Source of the DNA: Erwinia mallotivora
GTDB taxonomy: Bacteria; Pseudomonadota; Gammaproteobacteria; Enterobacterales; Enterobacteriaceae
Direction of reading: 5' to 3'
DNA: 64,000 nucleotides
Assembly: GCF_000590885.1 (NCBI RefSeq)
Contig: NZ_JFHN01000065.1
Span: 1-64,000, forward strand
This document shows positions 1 to 9,883 of this stretch, in pieces. The translations under genes and the position numbers were made by a program. Position 1 is the first letter of the stretch. Every line of letters begins with the position of its first letter. The notes beneath the pieces were generated by a model. That model was not told where the DNA came from. It saw only the letters and a list, made by a program, of their open reading frames with translations, and searched no databases.

Positions 1-34
1 GACTAGTCCTGGCATAGGTTGACACTTTACGCCC

Positions 35-790
35 TCAAAACGCCTGATGTACTGCATCTGGCGTTTTATATTTCAGCGACAGATGCGGTCGCTGGCTATT
101 GTAGATTCTTACCGACTCCGCCACCATTATTTCTGCCTGAACGATGTCTGCCGGGCGCGTTATCAGCAGCTCGTTTTTCAGTATTCCGTTGACCCTCTCC
201 GCAATGGCGTTCTGATAACAGTCATACCCATCCGTCATTGAGCAGATTAGCCCGTGTCTTTCATGCACCGACTGGTACATCGCTGAGCAGTACTGTATGC
301 CGCGATCGGAGTGATGGATCAGCGGTGTCCTGCCATGCCGGTTTTTCAGTGCCATCTGTAGCGCCTTCACCACGTGCTCTGTATGAAGACTTTCATGCAC
401 ATGGTAACCCACTATTTTCCGTGAGAATGCGTCGGTTACCAGGCTCACGTAAGCCGTGCCGGTTCTGACCGGAAGCCAGGTAATGTCCGCCACCCAAACC
501 TGCTCCGGGCCGGAGATGACGGTCCGCCCCGGCCCGTCTTTCAGCAGGTTTGGATGCTTATAAAAGCGATGATGGCTGTGGGTTGTTTTATGATAAGCCC
601 TGGCCGGACGTACCCGCAGCCCGGCCTCCCGGAGTACGGTAAACAGGCTGTCCCGCCCGATATGCAGTTCAGGTGCATCCCGACAGTTAAGGATATGGTG
701 CAGCTTGCGCGTGCCCAGGCGCGGTTGCTGCATCCTGAGGTTTTTCACTTCCTCAGTAATGCGGCAGGCCTGCTCTGACTTACGTTGCAC
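35..790 (-). CDS. IS3-family transposase OrfB (DDE catalytic part)
   Basis: This is the catalytic half of the transposase, which cuts and joins the element ends. The rve/DDE core is visible: first Asp in WVADITW, second Asp in HHSDRGIQY, and the Glu in NAIAERVNGILKNE. The given start is an internal GTG. The same frame stays open upstream to the orfA overlap, where it encodes the expected HTH_21-like stretch VCRFLKISRQAWYQ. The true product is therefore the OrfAB fusion made by frameshifting, and a free OrfB from 790 is doubtful. No internal stop or truncation is seen, so the copy looks competent for transposition. Confidence 0.9.
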   Translation of the reverse strand: MQRKSEQACRITEEVKNLRMQQPRLGTRKLHHILNCRDAPELHIGRDSLFTVLREAGLRVRPARAYHKTTHSHHRFYKHPNLLKDGPGRTVISGPEQVWVADITWLPVRTGTAYVSLVTDAFSRKIVGYHVHESLHTEHVVKALQMALKNRHGRTPLIHHSDRGIQYCSAMYQSVHERHGLICSMTDGYDCYQNAIAERVNGILKNELLITRPADIVQAEIMVAESVRIYNSQRPHLSLKYKTPDAVHQAF

Positions 791-855
791 GCGCTGACAC
801 CCCTGATACCAGGCCTGACGGCTTATTTTTAAAAACCGGCAGACCCTGACGATGG

Positions 856-1254
856 TCAGTCCGGGTGTTTTTGCCTGCGCGATAACGAAGCTAACTGCTT
901 TTTTGTCAGCGTGGCACCGAACTCAGTGTTCATGACCTTCACGACGGCCTCAAAGAACTGCGCCTTCACTTCGGATTCAGCCAGCTGCTGCTCAAGCTCT
1001 TTGATTCGTTGTTCAGGCGTAAGGGGAAGGGATTTTTTCATGAGTCCTCCACGTGCGCTGCGCTGCTTTGAAGAGTGCCAGTCCAGCTGGCCATATTTAC
1101 GCAGCCACTTCAGAACGGTGGAGCACCCCTGGATACCGTAGCGCTCCTGAGCCTGACGATAAGTCATCTCACCTTTTTCAACCTGCTCAACGACGGCCAG
1201 TTTAAAGGACAGAGAGTAGTCGCGTTGTGTACGTTTAACATATTGCTTCATCAC
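856..1254 (-). CDS. IS3-family transposase OrfA (helix-turn-helix, coiled coil)
   Basis: OrfA supplies sequence-specific DNA binding. The N-terminal half has the HTH_Tnp_1 pattern (YSLSFKLAVVEQVEKGE, then ERYGI and STVLKWLRKYG). The C-terminal half, around LTPEQRIKELEQQLAESEVK, is a leucine-zipper-like coiled coil that mediates multimer formation in IS3 elements. It ends at 856 within the overlap with the orfB frame. The length of 132 residues is typical. Either of two adjacent Met codons could be the start. Confidence 0.88.
   Translation of the reverse strand: MMKQYVKRTQRDYSLSFKLAVVEQVEKGEMTYRQAQERYGIQGCSTVLKWLRKYGQLDWHSSKQRSARGGLMKKSLPLTPEQRIKELEQQLAESEVKAQFFEAVVKVMNTEFGATLTKKQLASLSRRQKHPD
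868..872 (-). other. Probable programmed -1 frameshift site of the IS
   Basis: On the minus strand a run of five A follows GC (GCAAAAAC) near the end of orfA. Frame 0 reads CAA AAA CAC CCG GAC TGA. A -1 slip on the A run reads AAA ACA CCC GGA CTG ACC and continues open into orfB. This is the usual IS3 mechanism for making OrfAB. The position is inferred from the reading frames, and no stimulatory structure was worked out. Confidence 0.7.
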
Positions 1255-1315
1255 ATTCTCCTCAGAATCGCGGGAAAATGTGTCAACGCTATTCAGGACG
1301 GGTCAAGAGCATAAA

Positions 1316-1340
1316 AAAGGGCGAACCTGCGTCGCCCTTT
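1316..1340 (-). terminator. serA rho-independent terminator
   Basis: A 9-bp stem (AAAGGGCGA / TCGCCCTTT) with a 7-nt loop lies just after the serA stop. On the minus strand it is followed by a T run. The IS right end is about 10 bp beyond it. Confidence 0.8.
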
Positions 1341-1358
1341 TACACTCTGAGGCCAGGC

Positions 1359-2594
1359 TCAGTAAAGCAGTCGGGCGCGAATCGTTCCGGGAATAGATTT
1401 CATCAGCTGAAGTGCCGTATTCGCCACATCCTGCGGCGCATCAATATCAATGACCACATAGCCCATCGATGGGGTAGTTTGCAGATACTGCGCGGAGATG
1501 TTAATGCCCTGTCCGGCAAAAATATTGTTGATGGCAGTCAGCACGCCAGGGCGGTTCTCATGAATATGCAGCAGACGACTCTGGTCGCCGTGCATAGGTA
1601 ATGAAACTTCCGGGAAGTTAACCGCTGACAGCGTCGAGCCGTTATCGGAATATTTTGCCAACTTACCGGCAACTTCAATACCTATATTTTCCTGAGCTTC
1701 CTGGGTGGAGCCACCAATGTGCGGCGTCAGGATCACGTTATCAAATTCACACAGCGGTGAATTGAACGGGTCGCTGTTAGTGGCAGGCTCTTCAGGGAAA
1801 ACGTCGATAGCCGCGCCGGCCAGATGTTTATCAGCCAGCACTTTGCACAAGGCAGGAATATCGACCACCGTACCGCGCGAAGCGTTTATCAACAGTGAAC
1901 CCGGCTTCATCATCGCCAGCTCCTGCGCTCCCATCATGTTCTGCGTCGAGAGGGTTTCCGGCACATGCAGGCTGACCACATCACTCATGTTTAACAGATC
2001 GGACAGGTGCGTTACCTGAGTCGCATTGCCTAACGGCAATTTGTTCTCAATGTCATAAAAGTAAACATGCATCCCCAGGCTTTCCGCCAGCACACCAAGT
2101 TGCATACCAATATGACCATAGCCGATGATGCCCAGCTTTTTACCACGTGCCTCAAACGACCCTACCGCCAGTTTGTTCCACACGCCACGATGGGCTTTGG
2201 CATTGGCTGCCGGTACACCGCGCAGCATCAATAACAGCTCACCGATAACCAGTTCTGCTACCGATCGGGTATTGGAGAAAGGTGCGTTAAAAACCGGGAT
2301 CCCGCGTTTCTCTGCCGCAGCAAGATCGACCTGGTTGGTGCCGATACAGAAACACCCCACCGCAACCAGCTTTTCTGCCGCTGCGAAAATCTCTTCGCTC
2401 AGATGAGTGCGCGAGCGGATACCGATAAAATGCGCGTCACGGATCGACTCTTTTAATGTTTCGCTATCCAGTGCGCCTTTATGAAATTCGATGTTGGTAT
2501 AGCCAGATGCCCGCAGATTATCTACTGCGCTCTGGTGCACGCCCTCCACCAACAGGAATTTAATCTTGTCTTTCTCCAGTGATACTTTTGCCAT
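1359..2594 (-). CDS. serA: D-3-phosphoglycerate dehydrogenase
   Basis: SerA oxidises 3-phosphoglycerate to 3-phosphohydroxypyruvate with NAD+, the first committed step of L-serine synthesis in the cytoplasm. At 411 residues it is one longer than the E. coli enzyme and nearly collinear with it. The N- and C-lobes of the substrate domain flank a Rossmann domain with LGIIGYGHIG near residues 154-163. The catalytic trio is present as R240 (INASRGT), E269 (FPEEP) and H292 (TPHIGG). Residues from about 338 form the regulatory ACT domain, where serine binds as feedback inhibitor (HENRPGV). It is transcribed towards the IS. rpiA lies upstream on the same strand after a gap of about 275 bp that holds the promoter region, so each gene is probably transcribed separately. 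Confidence 0.97.
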   Translation of the reverse strand: MAKVSLEKDKIKFLLVEGVHQSAVDNLRASGYTNIEFHKGALDSETLKESIRDAHFIGIRSRTHLSEEIFAAAEKLVAVGCFCIGTNQVDLAAAEKRGIPVFNAPFSNTRSVAELVIGELLLMLRGVPAANAKAHRGVWNKLAVGSFEARGKKLGIIGYGHIGMQLGVLAESLGMHVYFYDIENKLPLGNATQVTHLSDLLNMSDVVSLHVPETLSTQNMMGAQELAMMKPGSLLINASRGTVVDIPALCKVLADKHLAGAAIDVFPEEPATNSDPFNSPLCEFDNVILTPHIGGSTQEAQENIGIEVAGKLAKYSDNGSTLSAVNFPEVSLPMHGDQSRLLHIHENRPGVLTAINNIFAGQGINISAQYLQTTPSMGYVVIDIDAPQDVANTALQLMKSIPGTIRARLLY

Positions 2595-2869
2595 TTCCCG
2601 ATCCTATTTAGCAGACTTCAGATGTGGCTGATATAGTTAAGCCTTATGTCAAAATATCAAAATTTACGCCGCAGCAATACAAACGATTGCCTGCCAGACA
2701 TCAGGTGAGAGCTTCGGGCCTGCAAAAATCGACAGATAATCAGGACGTGGCAAACATCCTTAGCAGGAACACCCTCCCGGACGTTATTTTGTGACATAAG
2801 TCACCAAATCCCAGCCACAAAAGAAAAGATGTTTTTTTGCAGAAATTAAGCGCTGTCAGGCCAGCAAGA

Positions 2870-3529
2870 TCATTTCACAATGGTTTTCACGCCCGATGCT
2901 GTGCCAACCAGCGCAACATCTGCCCCACGAGCAGCGAACAGACCGACGGTCACCACGCCAGCAAGTGCGTTAATCGATTTTTCCAGCGCAACAGCATCCA
3001 GAATCTGCAAATTGTGTACATCAAGAATAATATTGCCGTTGTCGGTTACCACATGCTGACGATACTCTGGCAGCCCTCCCAGTTTCACCAGTTCTCGCGC
3101 AATATAGCTGCGGGCCATAGGAATAACTTCCACCGGCAGCGGAAATTTACCCAGAACGTCCACCTGTTTGGATTGATCAACAATACAGACAAATTTATCA
3201 GCCACCGCCGCGATGATTTTTTCACGGGTCAGCGCTGCGCCGCCGCCTTTGATCATCTGCATCTGACCATTAATTTCATCTGCGCCATCAACATAGACCG
3301 ACAGTGCATCTACTTCGTTGAAATCAAAAACCTGAATCCCCAGGCTTTTCAGCTTAAGGGTTGACGCCTCTGAGCTGGAAACGGCCCCCTCAATCTGATG
3401 TCGCATGGTGGCAAGCGCATCAATAAAATGCGAGGCGGTTGACCCTGTTCCCACCCCAACCACGGTGCCGGGTTTAACATAGTCCAGTGCCGCCCAGCCA
3501 ACGGCTTTTTTCAGTTCATCCTGCGTCAT
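2870..3529 (-). CDS. rpiA: Ribose-5-phosphate isomerase A
   Basis: RpiA interconverts ribose 5-phosphate and ribulose 5-phosphate in the non-oxidative pentose phosphate pathway. The length of 219 residues matches the family exactly. The phosphate-binding stretch GVGTGSTA is near residue 25, the catalytic region DGADEI (Asp pair and base) near residue 81, and [11 protein letters not shown] near residue 94. It is divergent from argP, with about 195 bp between the start codons, as in E. coli. Confidence 0.97.
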   Translation of the reverse strand: MTQDELKKAVGWAALDYVKPGTVVGVGTGSTASHFIDALATMRHQIEGAVSSSEASTLKLKSLGIQVFDFNEVDALSVYVDGADEINGQMQMIKGGGAALTREKIIAAVADKFVCIVDQSKQVDVLGKFPLPVEVIPMARSYIARELVKLGGLPEYRQHVVTDNGNIILDVHNLQILDAVALEKSINALAGVVTVGLFAARGADVALVGTASGVKTIVK

Positions 3530-3723
3530 GATATTTTTACAATCCGTGCGGCTTTAGAGAGGCGACAGTATAAAGCAACCCCGCCCCTGTCATGCAGCAT
3601 TTGTTGACGCTTTGCGGCCGGCCCCACAAAGCGTTGCTCTGATAAGTTCATGTTGTACAGCCCAAAGTGAGTAATCTGTGGCATAGTGCTGGTTCCACAC
3701 CTGAAAGAGAGTTGAAGCAACTA

Positions 3724-4620
3724 ATGAAACGCCCGGATTATCGAACGCTTCAGGCGCTGGATGCAGTGATCCGTGAACGTGGTTTTGAACGTGCCGCACA
3801 AAAGCTGTGTATCACCCAGTCAGCCGTTTCTCAGCGTATCAAGCAGCTTGAAAACATGTTTGGCCAGCCGCTGCTGGTGCGCACCGTTCCACCTCGTCCG
3901 ACGGAACAGGGACAAAAGTTGCTGGCTTTACTGCACCAGGTTGAGCTGCTGGAAGAAGAGTGGCTGGGGGATGAAAATGGCGGCACCACGCCCCTGCTGC
4001 TGTCACTGGCGGTCAACGCCGACAGTCTTGCAACCTGGTTACTGCCTGCGCTGAAAACGGTACTGACCGACTCACCTGTGCGACTTAACCTCCAGGTTGA
4101 GGATGAAAGTCGTACCCAGGAGAGACTGCGTCGCGGAGAAGTGGTAGGTGCTGTCAGTATCCAGCCGCAACCGTTACCCAGTTGCCTGGTCGATCAGCTT
4201 GGCGCGCTGGACTATCTGTTTGTCGGATCGAAAGAGTTTGCCGCACGTTATTTCCCAAACGGCGTGACCCGTTCAGCGCTGCTGAAAGCACCGGCAGTTG
4301 CTTTCGACCATCTTGATGATATGCATCAGGCTTTTTTACAGCAGAATTTCGACCTGTCTCCTGGCAGCGTGCCCTGCCATATCGTCAATTCCTCTGAGGC
4401 ATTCGTGCAGCTGGCACGTCAGGGTACAACCTGCTGTATGATCCCACACCTGCAAATTGAACGTGAGCTGGCCGAAGGTGAATTGATCGATCTGACGCCG
4501 GGACTATTACAACGCAGGATGCTCTACTGGCATCGTTTTGCTCCGGAAAGCCGTCTGATGCGTAAGGTGACCGATGCGTTGATCGCCCACGGACATCGCG
4601 TACTGCGCCAGGCACCCTGA
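3724..4620 (+). CDS. argP: LysR-type regulator ArgP (IciA)
   Basis: ArgP is a LysR-family DNA-binding regulator that senses lysine and arginine and activates argO, the arginine exporter gene two genes away here. The HTH lies at about residues 15-45 ([22 protein letters not shown]) and the effector-binding domain follows. The open frame reaches back to 3667, but the family start [13 protein letters not shown] is at 3724, giving 298 residues against 297 in E. coli, so I use that ATG. The stop overlaps a strong hairpin. It is divergent from rpiA and convergent with yggE. Confidence 0.94.
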   Translation: MKRPDYRTLQALDAVIRERGFERAAQKLCITQSAVSQRIKQLENMFGQPLLVRTVPPRPTEQGQKLLALLHQVELLEEEWLGDENGGTTPLLLSLAVNADSLATWLLPALKTVLTDSPVRLNLQVEDESRTQERLRRGEVVGAVSIQPQPLPSCLVDQLGALDYLFVGSKEFAARYFPNGVTRSALLKAPAVAFDHLDDMHQAFLQQNFDLSPGSVPCHIVNSSEAFVQLARQGTTCCMIPHLQIERELAEGELIDLTPGLLQRRMLYWHRFAPESRLMRKVTDALIAHGHRVLRQAP

Positions 4621-4630
4621 GGTGCCTGGC
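4607..4630. terminator. Hairpin between convergent argP and yggE
   Basis: A perfect 10-bp stem GCCAGGCACC / GGTGCCTGGC with a CTGA loop overlaps the last codons of argP. There is no clear T run on either strand, so it may be a weak bidirectional terminator. Confidence 0.5.
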
Positions 4631-4647
4631 CGTGAAACACTGCGGTT

Positions 4648-5373
4648 TTACTGATTACGTTGCAACTCGAAAACCACATCTACCTGATCGTCGAAATGAA
4701 TACTCTGCTGCTCATAGGTTTGTGCAGCAGACGTCATTGGCGCTGCATCTGCTGTTTTAAACATGCGGGTAAGCGGCACAGGCTGGTAGTTGGCAACCCG
4801 GTAGCGAATACTCCACACCGGGCCAAGCTTTGCATTAAAGCCTTTTGCCAGCACCCCGGCCTGATGAATAGCGTTATCGATTGCGGCCTGCCGGGCCTGG
4901 TCCCGATAGCGGTCCGGTTCAGCCACGCCCAGCTCAACAGAACGGATTTCATTCAGACCTGATTGCAGCGCGCCGTCCAGCAATTCATTCAGCTTATCAA
5001 GCTGACGCAATGTTACCTGAACCTGACGCACAGCACGGTAGCCTTTTAACTGCGCTTTACCATCTTTAAGATAGTCATACTCTGGCTGAGTGCGCAGATT
5101 GGCGGCATTAATATCTTTTTTCTCGATGCCATTCTTAGCCAGAAAATCAAAATATTGTGCCACACGGGCATCAGCCTGTTTCTTTGCCGTCGCCGCCTCG
5201 GCGGAAGAAACACTGACTTCTATTGCCAGAGTGGCAATATCCGGCGTGGCATCCACGCTGGCCTGGCCAGAAGTAACGACATGTGGGCCATTTGGCAGTT
5301 CATCTGCCAGTGCTGCGACGGGTACGTTTGCTAATCCAATAACGGCGGCCAGGGCCAGATTAGTGAGCTTCAC
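4648..5373 (-). CDS. yggE: SIMPL-domain periplasmic oxidative-stress protein YggE
   Basis: YggE is a periplasmic SIMPL-domain (DUF541) protein linked in E. coli to lower endogenous oxidative stress; its biochemistry is unclear. The frame extends upstream, but a GTG at 5373 with a GGAGG-type site a few bases before it gives the family N-terminus VKLTNLALAA and a normal signal peptide. The signal peptide has a hydrophobic core and an ALA-type cleavage site just before DELPNGPHVV. The mature part contains the conserved GYRAVRQVQVTLRQLDKL and IDNAIHQA segments. The product is 241 residues. It lies directly downstream of argO on the same strand. Confidence 0.92.
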   Translation of the reverse strand: MKLTNLALAAVIGLANVPVAALADELPNGPHVVTSGQASVDATPDIATLAIEVSVSSAEAATAKKQADARVAQYFDFLAKNGIEKKDINAANLRTQPEYDYLKDGKAQLKGYRAVRQVQVTLRQLDKLNELLDGALQSGLNEIRSVELGVAEPDRYRDQARQAAIDNAIHQAGVLAKGFNAKLGPVWSIRYRVANYQPVPLTRMFKTADAAPMTSAAQTYEQQSIHFDDQVDVVFELQRNQ

Positions 5374-5527
5374 TCGGTTCCTCCATGGGAGCTTGATTGA
5401 ATTAAGGACAAAAGCTGGTATCGCCCGAAGGCCTTTCACCAGCAGATTGTTCCACTTTAAAACAATAATTTGGCATATTGAGTGCCTGTGACTCTGCCAG
5501 GCTATGACCGCTATTTTCACACCGAGT

Positions 5528-6142
5528 TCACTGACATAAATCCAGCGCCAGCCTGACGGCGATCCACCACATCACCGCTCCGACCAGAAAATTTATCAGT
5601 CGCTGAACCGGGGCTCTGTTCAGTAAAGGTGACAGCCAGCCTGCCAGTAGCGCCAGACTATAAAACCACAGCAGCGACGCACTGACTGAACCGAATGCAA
5701 ACCAACCGCGCGTCGTTACCGGCAGTTGCCCCCCAATGCTGCCCAGTACGACAAAAGTATCAATATATACATGTGGATTAAGCCAGGTGACCGCTATCAC
5801 CGTAGCGATAATACGCCCACGCCCCGCCAGCTCCTGCTGCCGGGAGGTAACCATCACCCCACTGATGAACGCGCGACGCATCGCCCCCCAGCCATACCAC
5901 AACAGAAAGCCAACGCCTGCTAAGGTGACGAATGTCAGCAGCAGAGGAGACTGCATCAGCACGGCACTTCCACCAAAAATCCCGGCGCAGATTAATATCA
6001 CATCACTCAGGGTGCACAGGCCTGCCGTCATCAGATGATAATGCCGACGCATTCCCTGGTTCATGACGAACATATTCTGCGGCCCCAGCGGCAGGATCAA
6101 TGCAGCGCCAAACATCATTCCTTCCAGATAAACAGACAACAT
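5528..6142 (-). CDS. argO: Arginine exporter ArgO (LysE family)
   Basis: ArgO is an inner-membrane exporter of arginine and canavanine in the LysE/RhtB superfamily. It has about five or six hydrophobic segments and the signature [14 protein letters not shown] near the N-terminus, with [16 protein letters not shown] in the middle. The ATG at 6142 has a purine-rich GGGGAAG site upstream and gives 204 residues; a TTG one codon earlier is less likely. ArgP, its known activator, is encoded about 1 kb downstream on the opposite strand. The AT-rich region at 6145-6250 should hold the promoter and ArgP site. Confidence 0.93.
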   Translation of the reverse strand: MLSVYLEGMMFGAALILPLGPQNMFVMNQGMRRHYHLMTAGLCTLSDVILICAGIFGGSAVLMQSPLLLTFVTLAGVGFLLWYGWGAMRRAFISGVMVTSRQQELAGRGRIIATVIAVTWLNPHVYIDTFVVLGSIGGQLPVTTRGWFAFGSVSASLLWFYSLALLAGWLSPLLNRAPVQRLINFLVGAVMWWIAVRLALDLCQ

Positions 6143-6252
6143 CAAAACTTCCCCACTCTCAACAATTGCGCTGAGTGTAACGAAGCAAAATTATTAGCAA
6201 AAACAAAAATAACTTATTATTAATCAGTTATTCTTATAGCCAAAGCAACAAA

Positions 6253-6276
6253 AAAGGCGGCATTGCAGCCACCTTT
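6253..6276 (-). terminator. mscS terminator
   Basis: On the minus strand AAAGGTGGC / GCCGCCTTT form a 9-bp stem with one G-U pair and a 6-nt loop, followed by a T run, 40 bp after the mscS stop. Confidence 0.75.
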
Positions 6277-6316
6277 GAATGATTAATTAATCATGCATGA
6301 AGTTCATGCCAACGTC

Positions 6317-7189
6317 TTATTCCTGTACGGCTTCTGGCGACTTAGCAGATTTGTCATGATGCAAATGTACATCCATCTGCGGATAGGGAATGCCAATGTT
6401 ATTTGCGTCCAGCGCACGCTTGAAATTCTTCATCAGATCCCAGTAAACATTCTGCAAATCACCTGCATTACTCCAGCAGCGTACGACAAAATTGACCGAA
6501 GAAGCCGCCAGCTCGTTCAGACCAATCTGCACGCCCATCTCTTTCAGCACGCGTGGTTCAGCATCAACCACGCCCTGCAACAGGCTGATGACCTGATCAA
6601 CATCCGCGTCATAGGCCACACCAATGATAAATTCGTTGCGGCGTACCGGCTCACGGGAATAATTCACGATATTTCCGGCAATAATTTTACCGTTGGGCAC
6701 CACCACAATCTTGCCATCGGCTGATTTCAGCGTGGTGGAAAAAATCTGTACGTTGAGCACCGTCCCCATGATGCCGATATCAATAAAGTCACCGGTGCGA
6801 AAAGGTCGGAAAGTCACCAGCAACACGCCTGCGGCGAGGTTGGACAACGACCCCTGCAAAGCCAGCCCGACGGCCAGACCCGCAGCACCCAGCACCGCAA
6901 TCACCGAAGCAGTCTGCACCCCAATCCTGCCCAGCGCAGCGATAAGGGTGAACGCTATCAATCCATAGCGCACAAGCGCGGAGAGAAAGTCGGCGACGGT
7001 GGCATCAATATGCCGGGCAATCAGCAGTTTATTCAGGGCATTCGAAATAATACGCGCCACGATCATCCCAAAAATGATGATGGCTATGGCCGCCACGATA
7101 TTGACGGCATAGCTGAGTAGTAGCGCCTGATTGCGAACCAGCCAGCCTCCCGCGTTGTTAATGCTGTCGACTACATTAAGATCTTCCAT
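6317..7189 (-). CDS. mscS: Small-conductance mechanosensitive channel MscS
   Basis: MscS is a heptameric inner-membrane channel that opens under tension to release osmolytes on hypo-osmotic shock. The 290 residues include three N-terminal membrane segments. The pore-lining TM3 is glycine- and alanine-rich ([25 protein letters not shown] region, about residues 98-122), followed by the beta domain ([10 protein letters not shown]) and the cytoplasmic vestibule. The size is close to the 286 residues of E. coli. It lies downstream of fbaA on the same strand, separated from it by the fbaA terminator, so it has its own promoter. Confidence 0.95.
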   Translation of the reverse strand: MEDLNVVDSINNAGGWLVRNQALLLSYAVNIVAAIAIIIFGMIVARIISNALNKLLIARHIDATVADFLSALVRYGLIAFTLIAALGRIGVQTASVIAVLGAAGLAVGLALQGSLSNLAAGVLLVTFRPFRTGDFIDIGIMGTVLNVQIFSTTLKSADGKIVVVPNGKIIAGNIVNYSREPVRRNEFIIGVAYDADVDQVISLLQGVVDAEPRVLKEMGVQIGLNELAASSVNFVVRCWSNAGDLQNVYWDLMKNFKRALDANNIGIPYPQMDVHLHHDKSAKSPEAVQE

Positions 7190-7447
7190 TTACCTTTCCT
7201 GTTATTGACGAGGATTCATAACCCGTGATTCATTGCCAGCCAGGCTGACATCCCAGTCCCTAATCGTAACCAAAAATGGCGCATCCTGCCAAATTTCCAG
7301 TAAAATTAATAATTTGTTACCGTGCATGACTGATAATTATCACCAGATGAGACAGCATTGGTTTTCACAGCAGACAGCACGCGGATTGAAAGTATTGTCT
7401 GACGATCTTGCAGAAGAGGGAGAATTGAGCTGTTTTCAGGTAAAAAA

Positions 7448-7477
7448 ACACCCTGTGAGCAGGGACTCACAGGGTGT
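7448..7477 (-). terminator. fbaA terminator
   Basis: A perfect 12-bp stem (ACACCCTGTGAG / CTCACAGGGTGT) is followed on the minus strand by seven T. It closes the epd-pgk-fbaA operon. Confidence 0.9.
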
Positions 7478-7527
7478 CAATGACGCGGCTATCAGGCCGT
7501 CAGACCAGGCCTGAAACGCAAAGAAGA

Positions 7528-8607
7528 TTACAGAACGTCTACCGCATTCAGTTCTTTAAATGCCTGCTCCAGACGGGTGATCATTGAGGTCTGAGCAGAA
7601 CGTAGCCATACACGCGGGTCGTAATACTTTTTGTTTGGCTTGTCCGCGCCTTCCGGGTTACCCAACTGAGCTTGCAGATAGCCTTCGTTCTTTTTGTAAT
7701 ATTGCAGGATGCCGTCCCAGGTCGCCCATTGGGTATCGGTATCGATGTTCATCTTGATAACGCCATAGCTGATAGATTCTTCAATTTCCGCAGCAGAAGA
7801 GCCGGAGCCGCCGTGGAATACGAAGTCCAGCGAGTTGTGTGGCAGGTTGTGTTTCTTGCTCACATACTCCTGAGAGTCGCGCAGAATAGTGGGAGTCAGC
7901 TTAACGTTGCCTGGCTTGTAAACGCCATGCACGTTACCAAAAGAGGCAGCAATGGTGAAACGTGGGCTGATCGCATTCAGTTTTTCATAGGCATAGTCAA
8001 CGTCTTCCGGCTGAGTATACAGCGCTGAAGCATCCATGTGGCTGTTATCAACGCCATCTTCTTCACCACCGGTGCAACCCAGTTCGATTTCCAGCGTCAT
8101 ATTGATTTTTGCCATACGGGCCAGATACTTGCTGCTGATCTCAATATTCTCTTCCAGAGACTCTTCTGACAGGTCAATCATGTGGGAAGAGAACAGCGGC
8201 TTGCCGGTTTTGGCGAAGTGCGCTTCACCTGCTTCCAACAGACCATCAATCCACGGCAGCAGTTTCTTCGCGCAGTGGTCGGTATGCAGGATAACCGGTA
8301 CGCCGTAATGCTCAGCCATCTGATGAACGTGGTGCGCACCAGAAATTGCACCAAGGATTGCAGCAGCCTGAGGTTTGTCAGATTTAATCCCTTTACCGGC
8401 AATAAATGCTGCACCACCGTTAGAAAACTGGATGATGACCGGCGCTTTTACTTTCGCAGCAGTTTCCAGGACAGCGTTGATAGAATCGGTTCCCACGCAG
8501 TTCACTGCCGGCAATGCAAATTTATTCTCTTTCGCAACTTTGAAGATTTTTTGCACGTCATCACCGGTGACAACGCCTGGTTTTACGAAATCAAAAATTT
8601 TAGACAT
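7528..8607 (-). CDS. fbaA: Class II fructose-bisphosphate aldolase
   Basis: FbaA cleaves fructose 1,6-bisphosphate to dihydroxyacetone phosphate and glyceraldehyde 3-phosphate using zinc. The 359 residues equal the E. coli length. Zinc-site and active-site segments are visible: LHTDHCAKKLLPW, the glycine-rich ELGCTGGEEDGVDNS loop, and FHGGSGSS, which binds substrate phosphate. It is the last gene of the conserved epd-pgk-fbaA operon; the gap to pgk is about 90 bp. Confidence 0.98.
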   Translation of the reverse strand: MSKIFDFVKPGVVTGDDVQKIFKVAKENKFALPAVNCVGTDSINAVLETAAKVKAPVIIQFSNGGAAFIAGKGIKSDKPQAAAILGAISGAHHVHQMAEHYGVPVILHTDHCAKKLLPWIDGLLEAGEAHFAKTGKPLFSSHMIDLSEESLEENIEISSKYLARMAKINMTLEIELGCTGGEEDGVDNSHMDASALYTQPEDVDYAYEKLNAISPRFTIAASFGNVHGVYKPGNVKLTPTILRDSQEYVSKKHNLPHNSLDFVFHGGSGSSAAEIEESISYGVIKMNIDTDTQWATWDGILQYYKKNEGYLQAQLGNPEGADKPNKKYYDPRVWLRSAQTSMITRLEQAFKELNAVDVL

Positions 8608-8700
8608 GTTTTTTGTCCTGTTTCGTCGGTCGTAGTAATGGATTTGGTGCCTGAAAATCAGGCAAATTTTCTACGGCGGAAGTCACCCTCCGCCTCAAAA

Positions 8701-9861
8701 TTATTGTTTTGCACGCTCTTCGAGCATTGCGACTGCTGGCAGTTTCTTACCTTCAACAAACTCCAGGAAAGCACCACCGCCGGTAGAGATGTAAGAGATC
8801 TTATCTTCAATACCAAACAGATCGATCGCTGCCAGCGTATCACCACCACCAGCGATAGAGAATGCGTCACTGTCTGCAATGGCTTTTGCGACAATCTCGG
8901 TGCCTTTACGGAAGTTAGGGAATTCAAACACTCCGACGGGGCCGTTCCACAGGATAGTTTTGGCTTCTTTCAGCAATTTAGCCATTGCCAGCGCGGTTTC
9001 ATCGCCAAAATCCATGATCTCTTCGTTATCACTGACTTCGGAGACTTTTTTCACCGTGGAGGGCGCAGTTTCAGAGAATTCTGTGCCTACGCGGGAGTCA
9101 GTTGGCACCGGAATTTTGAATTCATCGCGCAGTTTTTTTGCAGCTTCAACGAAATCTGGCTCATACAGCGATTTGCCGACATTGTTATCGATAGCAACGA
9201 AAGTGTTAGCAATACCGCCGCCGACAATCACTGTGTCAGCGATTTTCACCAGCGAATTCAGTACGTCAAATTTAGTGGAAACCTTGGAACCACCCACCAC
9301 GGCTACCATAGGACGAGCAGGTGTTTTCAGTGCTTTACCCAGCGCGTCCAGTTCATCCGCCAGCAGGGGGCCCGCGCAGGCGATCGGGGCAAATTTACCC
9401 ACGCCGTGGGTGGAAGCCTGCGCACGGTGAGCCGTACCAAATGCATCCATCACATAGATATCGCAGAGGGCCGCATATTTTTTCGCGAGGGTTTCGTCGT
9501 CTTTCTTTTCGCCTTTGTTGAAGCGGACGTTCTCCAGAACCACCAGCTCACCGGCTGCAACCTCAACGCCTTCCAGATAGTCCTTCGCCAGACGCACAGG
9601 CGCGGACAATTTATCTTTCAGATAATTAACGACGGGGAGAAGGGAGAACTCTTCATTATATTCACCTTCGGTCGGACGCCCCAGATGGGAGGTAACCATT
9701 ACTTTTGCACCCTGTTTCAGGGCGGCTTCGATGGTCGGCAGCGAAGCACGGATACGCGCATCTGATGTAACCTTCCCTTCTTTCACCGGCACGTTTAAAT
9801 CGGAGCGAATCAGTACACGTTTCCCGGCAAGATCCAGATCGGTCATCTTAATTACAGACAT
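8701..9861 (-). CDS. pgk: Phosphoglycerate kinase
   Basis: Pgk transfers phosphate from 1,3-bisphosphoglycerate to ADP, the first ATP-yielding step of glycolysis. The 386 residues form two domains. The N-terminal substrate domain has RSDLNVPV near residue 19 and the HLGRP region; the C-terminal nucleotide domain has NGPVGVFE and GGGDT. It lies between epd (22-bp gap) and fbaA on the same strand, which is the classic operon. Confidence 0.98.
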   Translation of the reverse strand: MSVIKMTDLDLAGKRVLIRSDLNVPVKEGKVTSDARIRASLPTIEAALKQGAKVMVTSHLGRPTEGEYNEEFSLLPVVNYLKDKLSAPVRLAKDYLEGVEVAAGELVVLENVRFNKGEKKDDETLAKKYAALCDIYVMDAFGTAHRAQASTHGVGKFAPIACAGPLLADELDALGKALKTPARPMVAVVGGSKVSTKFDVLNSLVKIADTVIVGGGIANTFVAIDNNVGKSLYEPDFVEAAKKLRDEFKIPVPTDSRVGTEFSETAPSTVKKVSEVSDNEEIMDFGDETALAMAKLLKEAKTILWNGPVGVFEFPNFRKGTEIVAKAIADSDAFSIAGGGDTLAAIDLFGIEDKISYISTGGGAFLEFVEGKKLPAVAMLEERAKQ

Positions 9862-9883
9862 GGTGAGTCCTCTCGTTGATTCT

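Larger units (their letters stand above)
1..1305 (-). mobile_element. IS3-family insertion sequence (first base lies outside the window)
   Basis: The two ends are imperfect inverted repeats. The left end reads GACTAGTCCTGG followed by GGTTGACACTTT, and the reverse complement of the right end reads TGACCCGTCCTG followed by CGTTGACACATT. IS3 elements normally begin with TG and end with CA, and the right end closes with TCA at 1305, so the first T of the element should lie one base before the window. Between the ends are orfA and orfB in the IS3 arrangement with a -1 frameshift. The element sits only about 10 bp from the serA terminator hairpin and leaves serA intact. The target duplication cannot be checked because the left flank is missing. 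Confidence 0.9.

Noticed and set aside
3667..3723. N-terminal extension of ArgP
   Set aside because: The extra 19 codons are open but lack family similarity; the family start and normal length are at 3724.
5374..5520. Longer N-terminus of YggE
   Set aside because: The GTG at 5373 has a strong ribosome site and begins a proper signal peptide; the extension would bury it.
8182..9765. 527-codon open frame opposite fbaA and pgk
   Set aside because: It is a shadow of two highly expressed conserved genes on the other strand; its composition reflects their codon bias.
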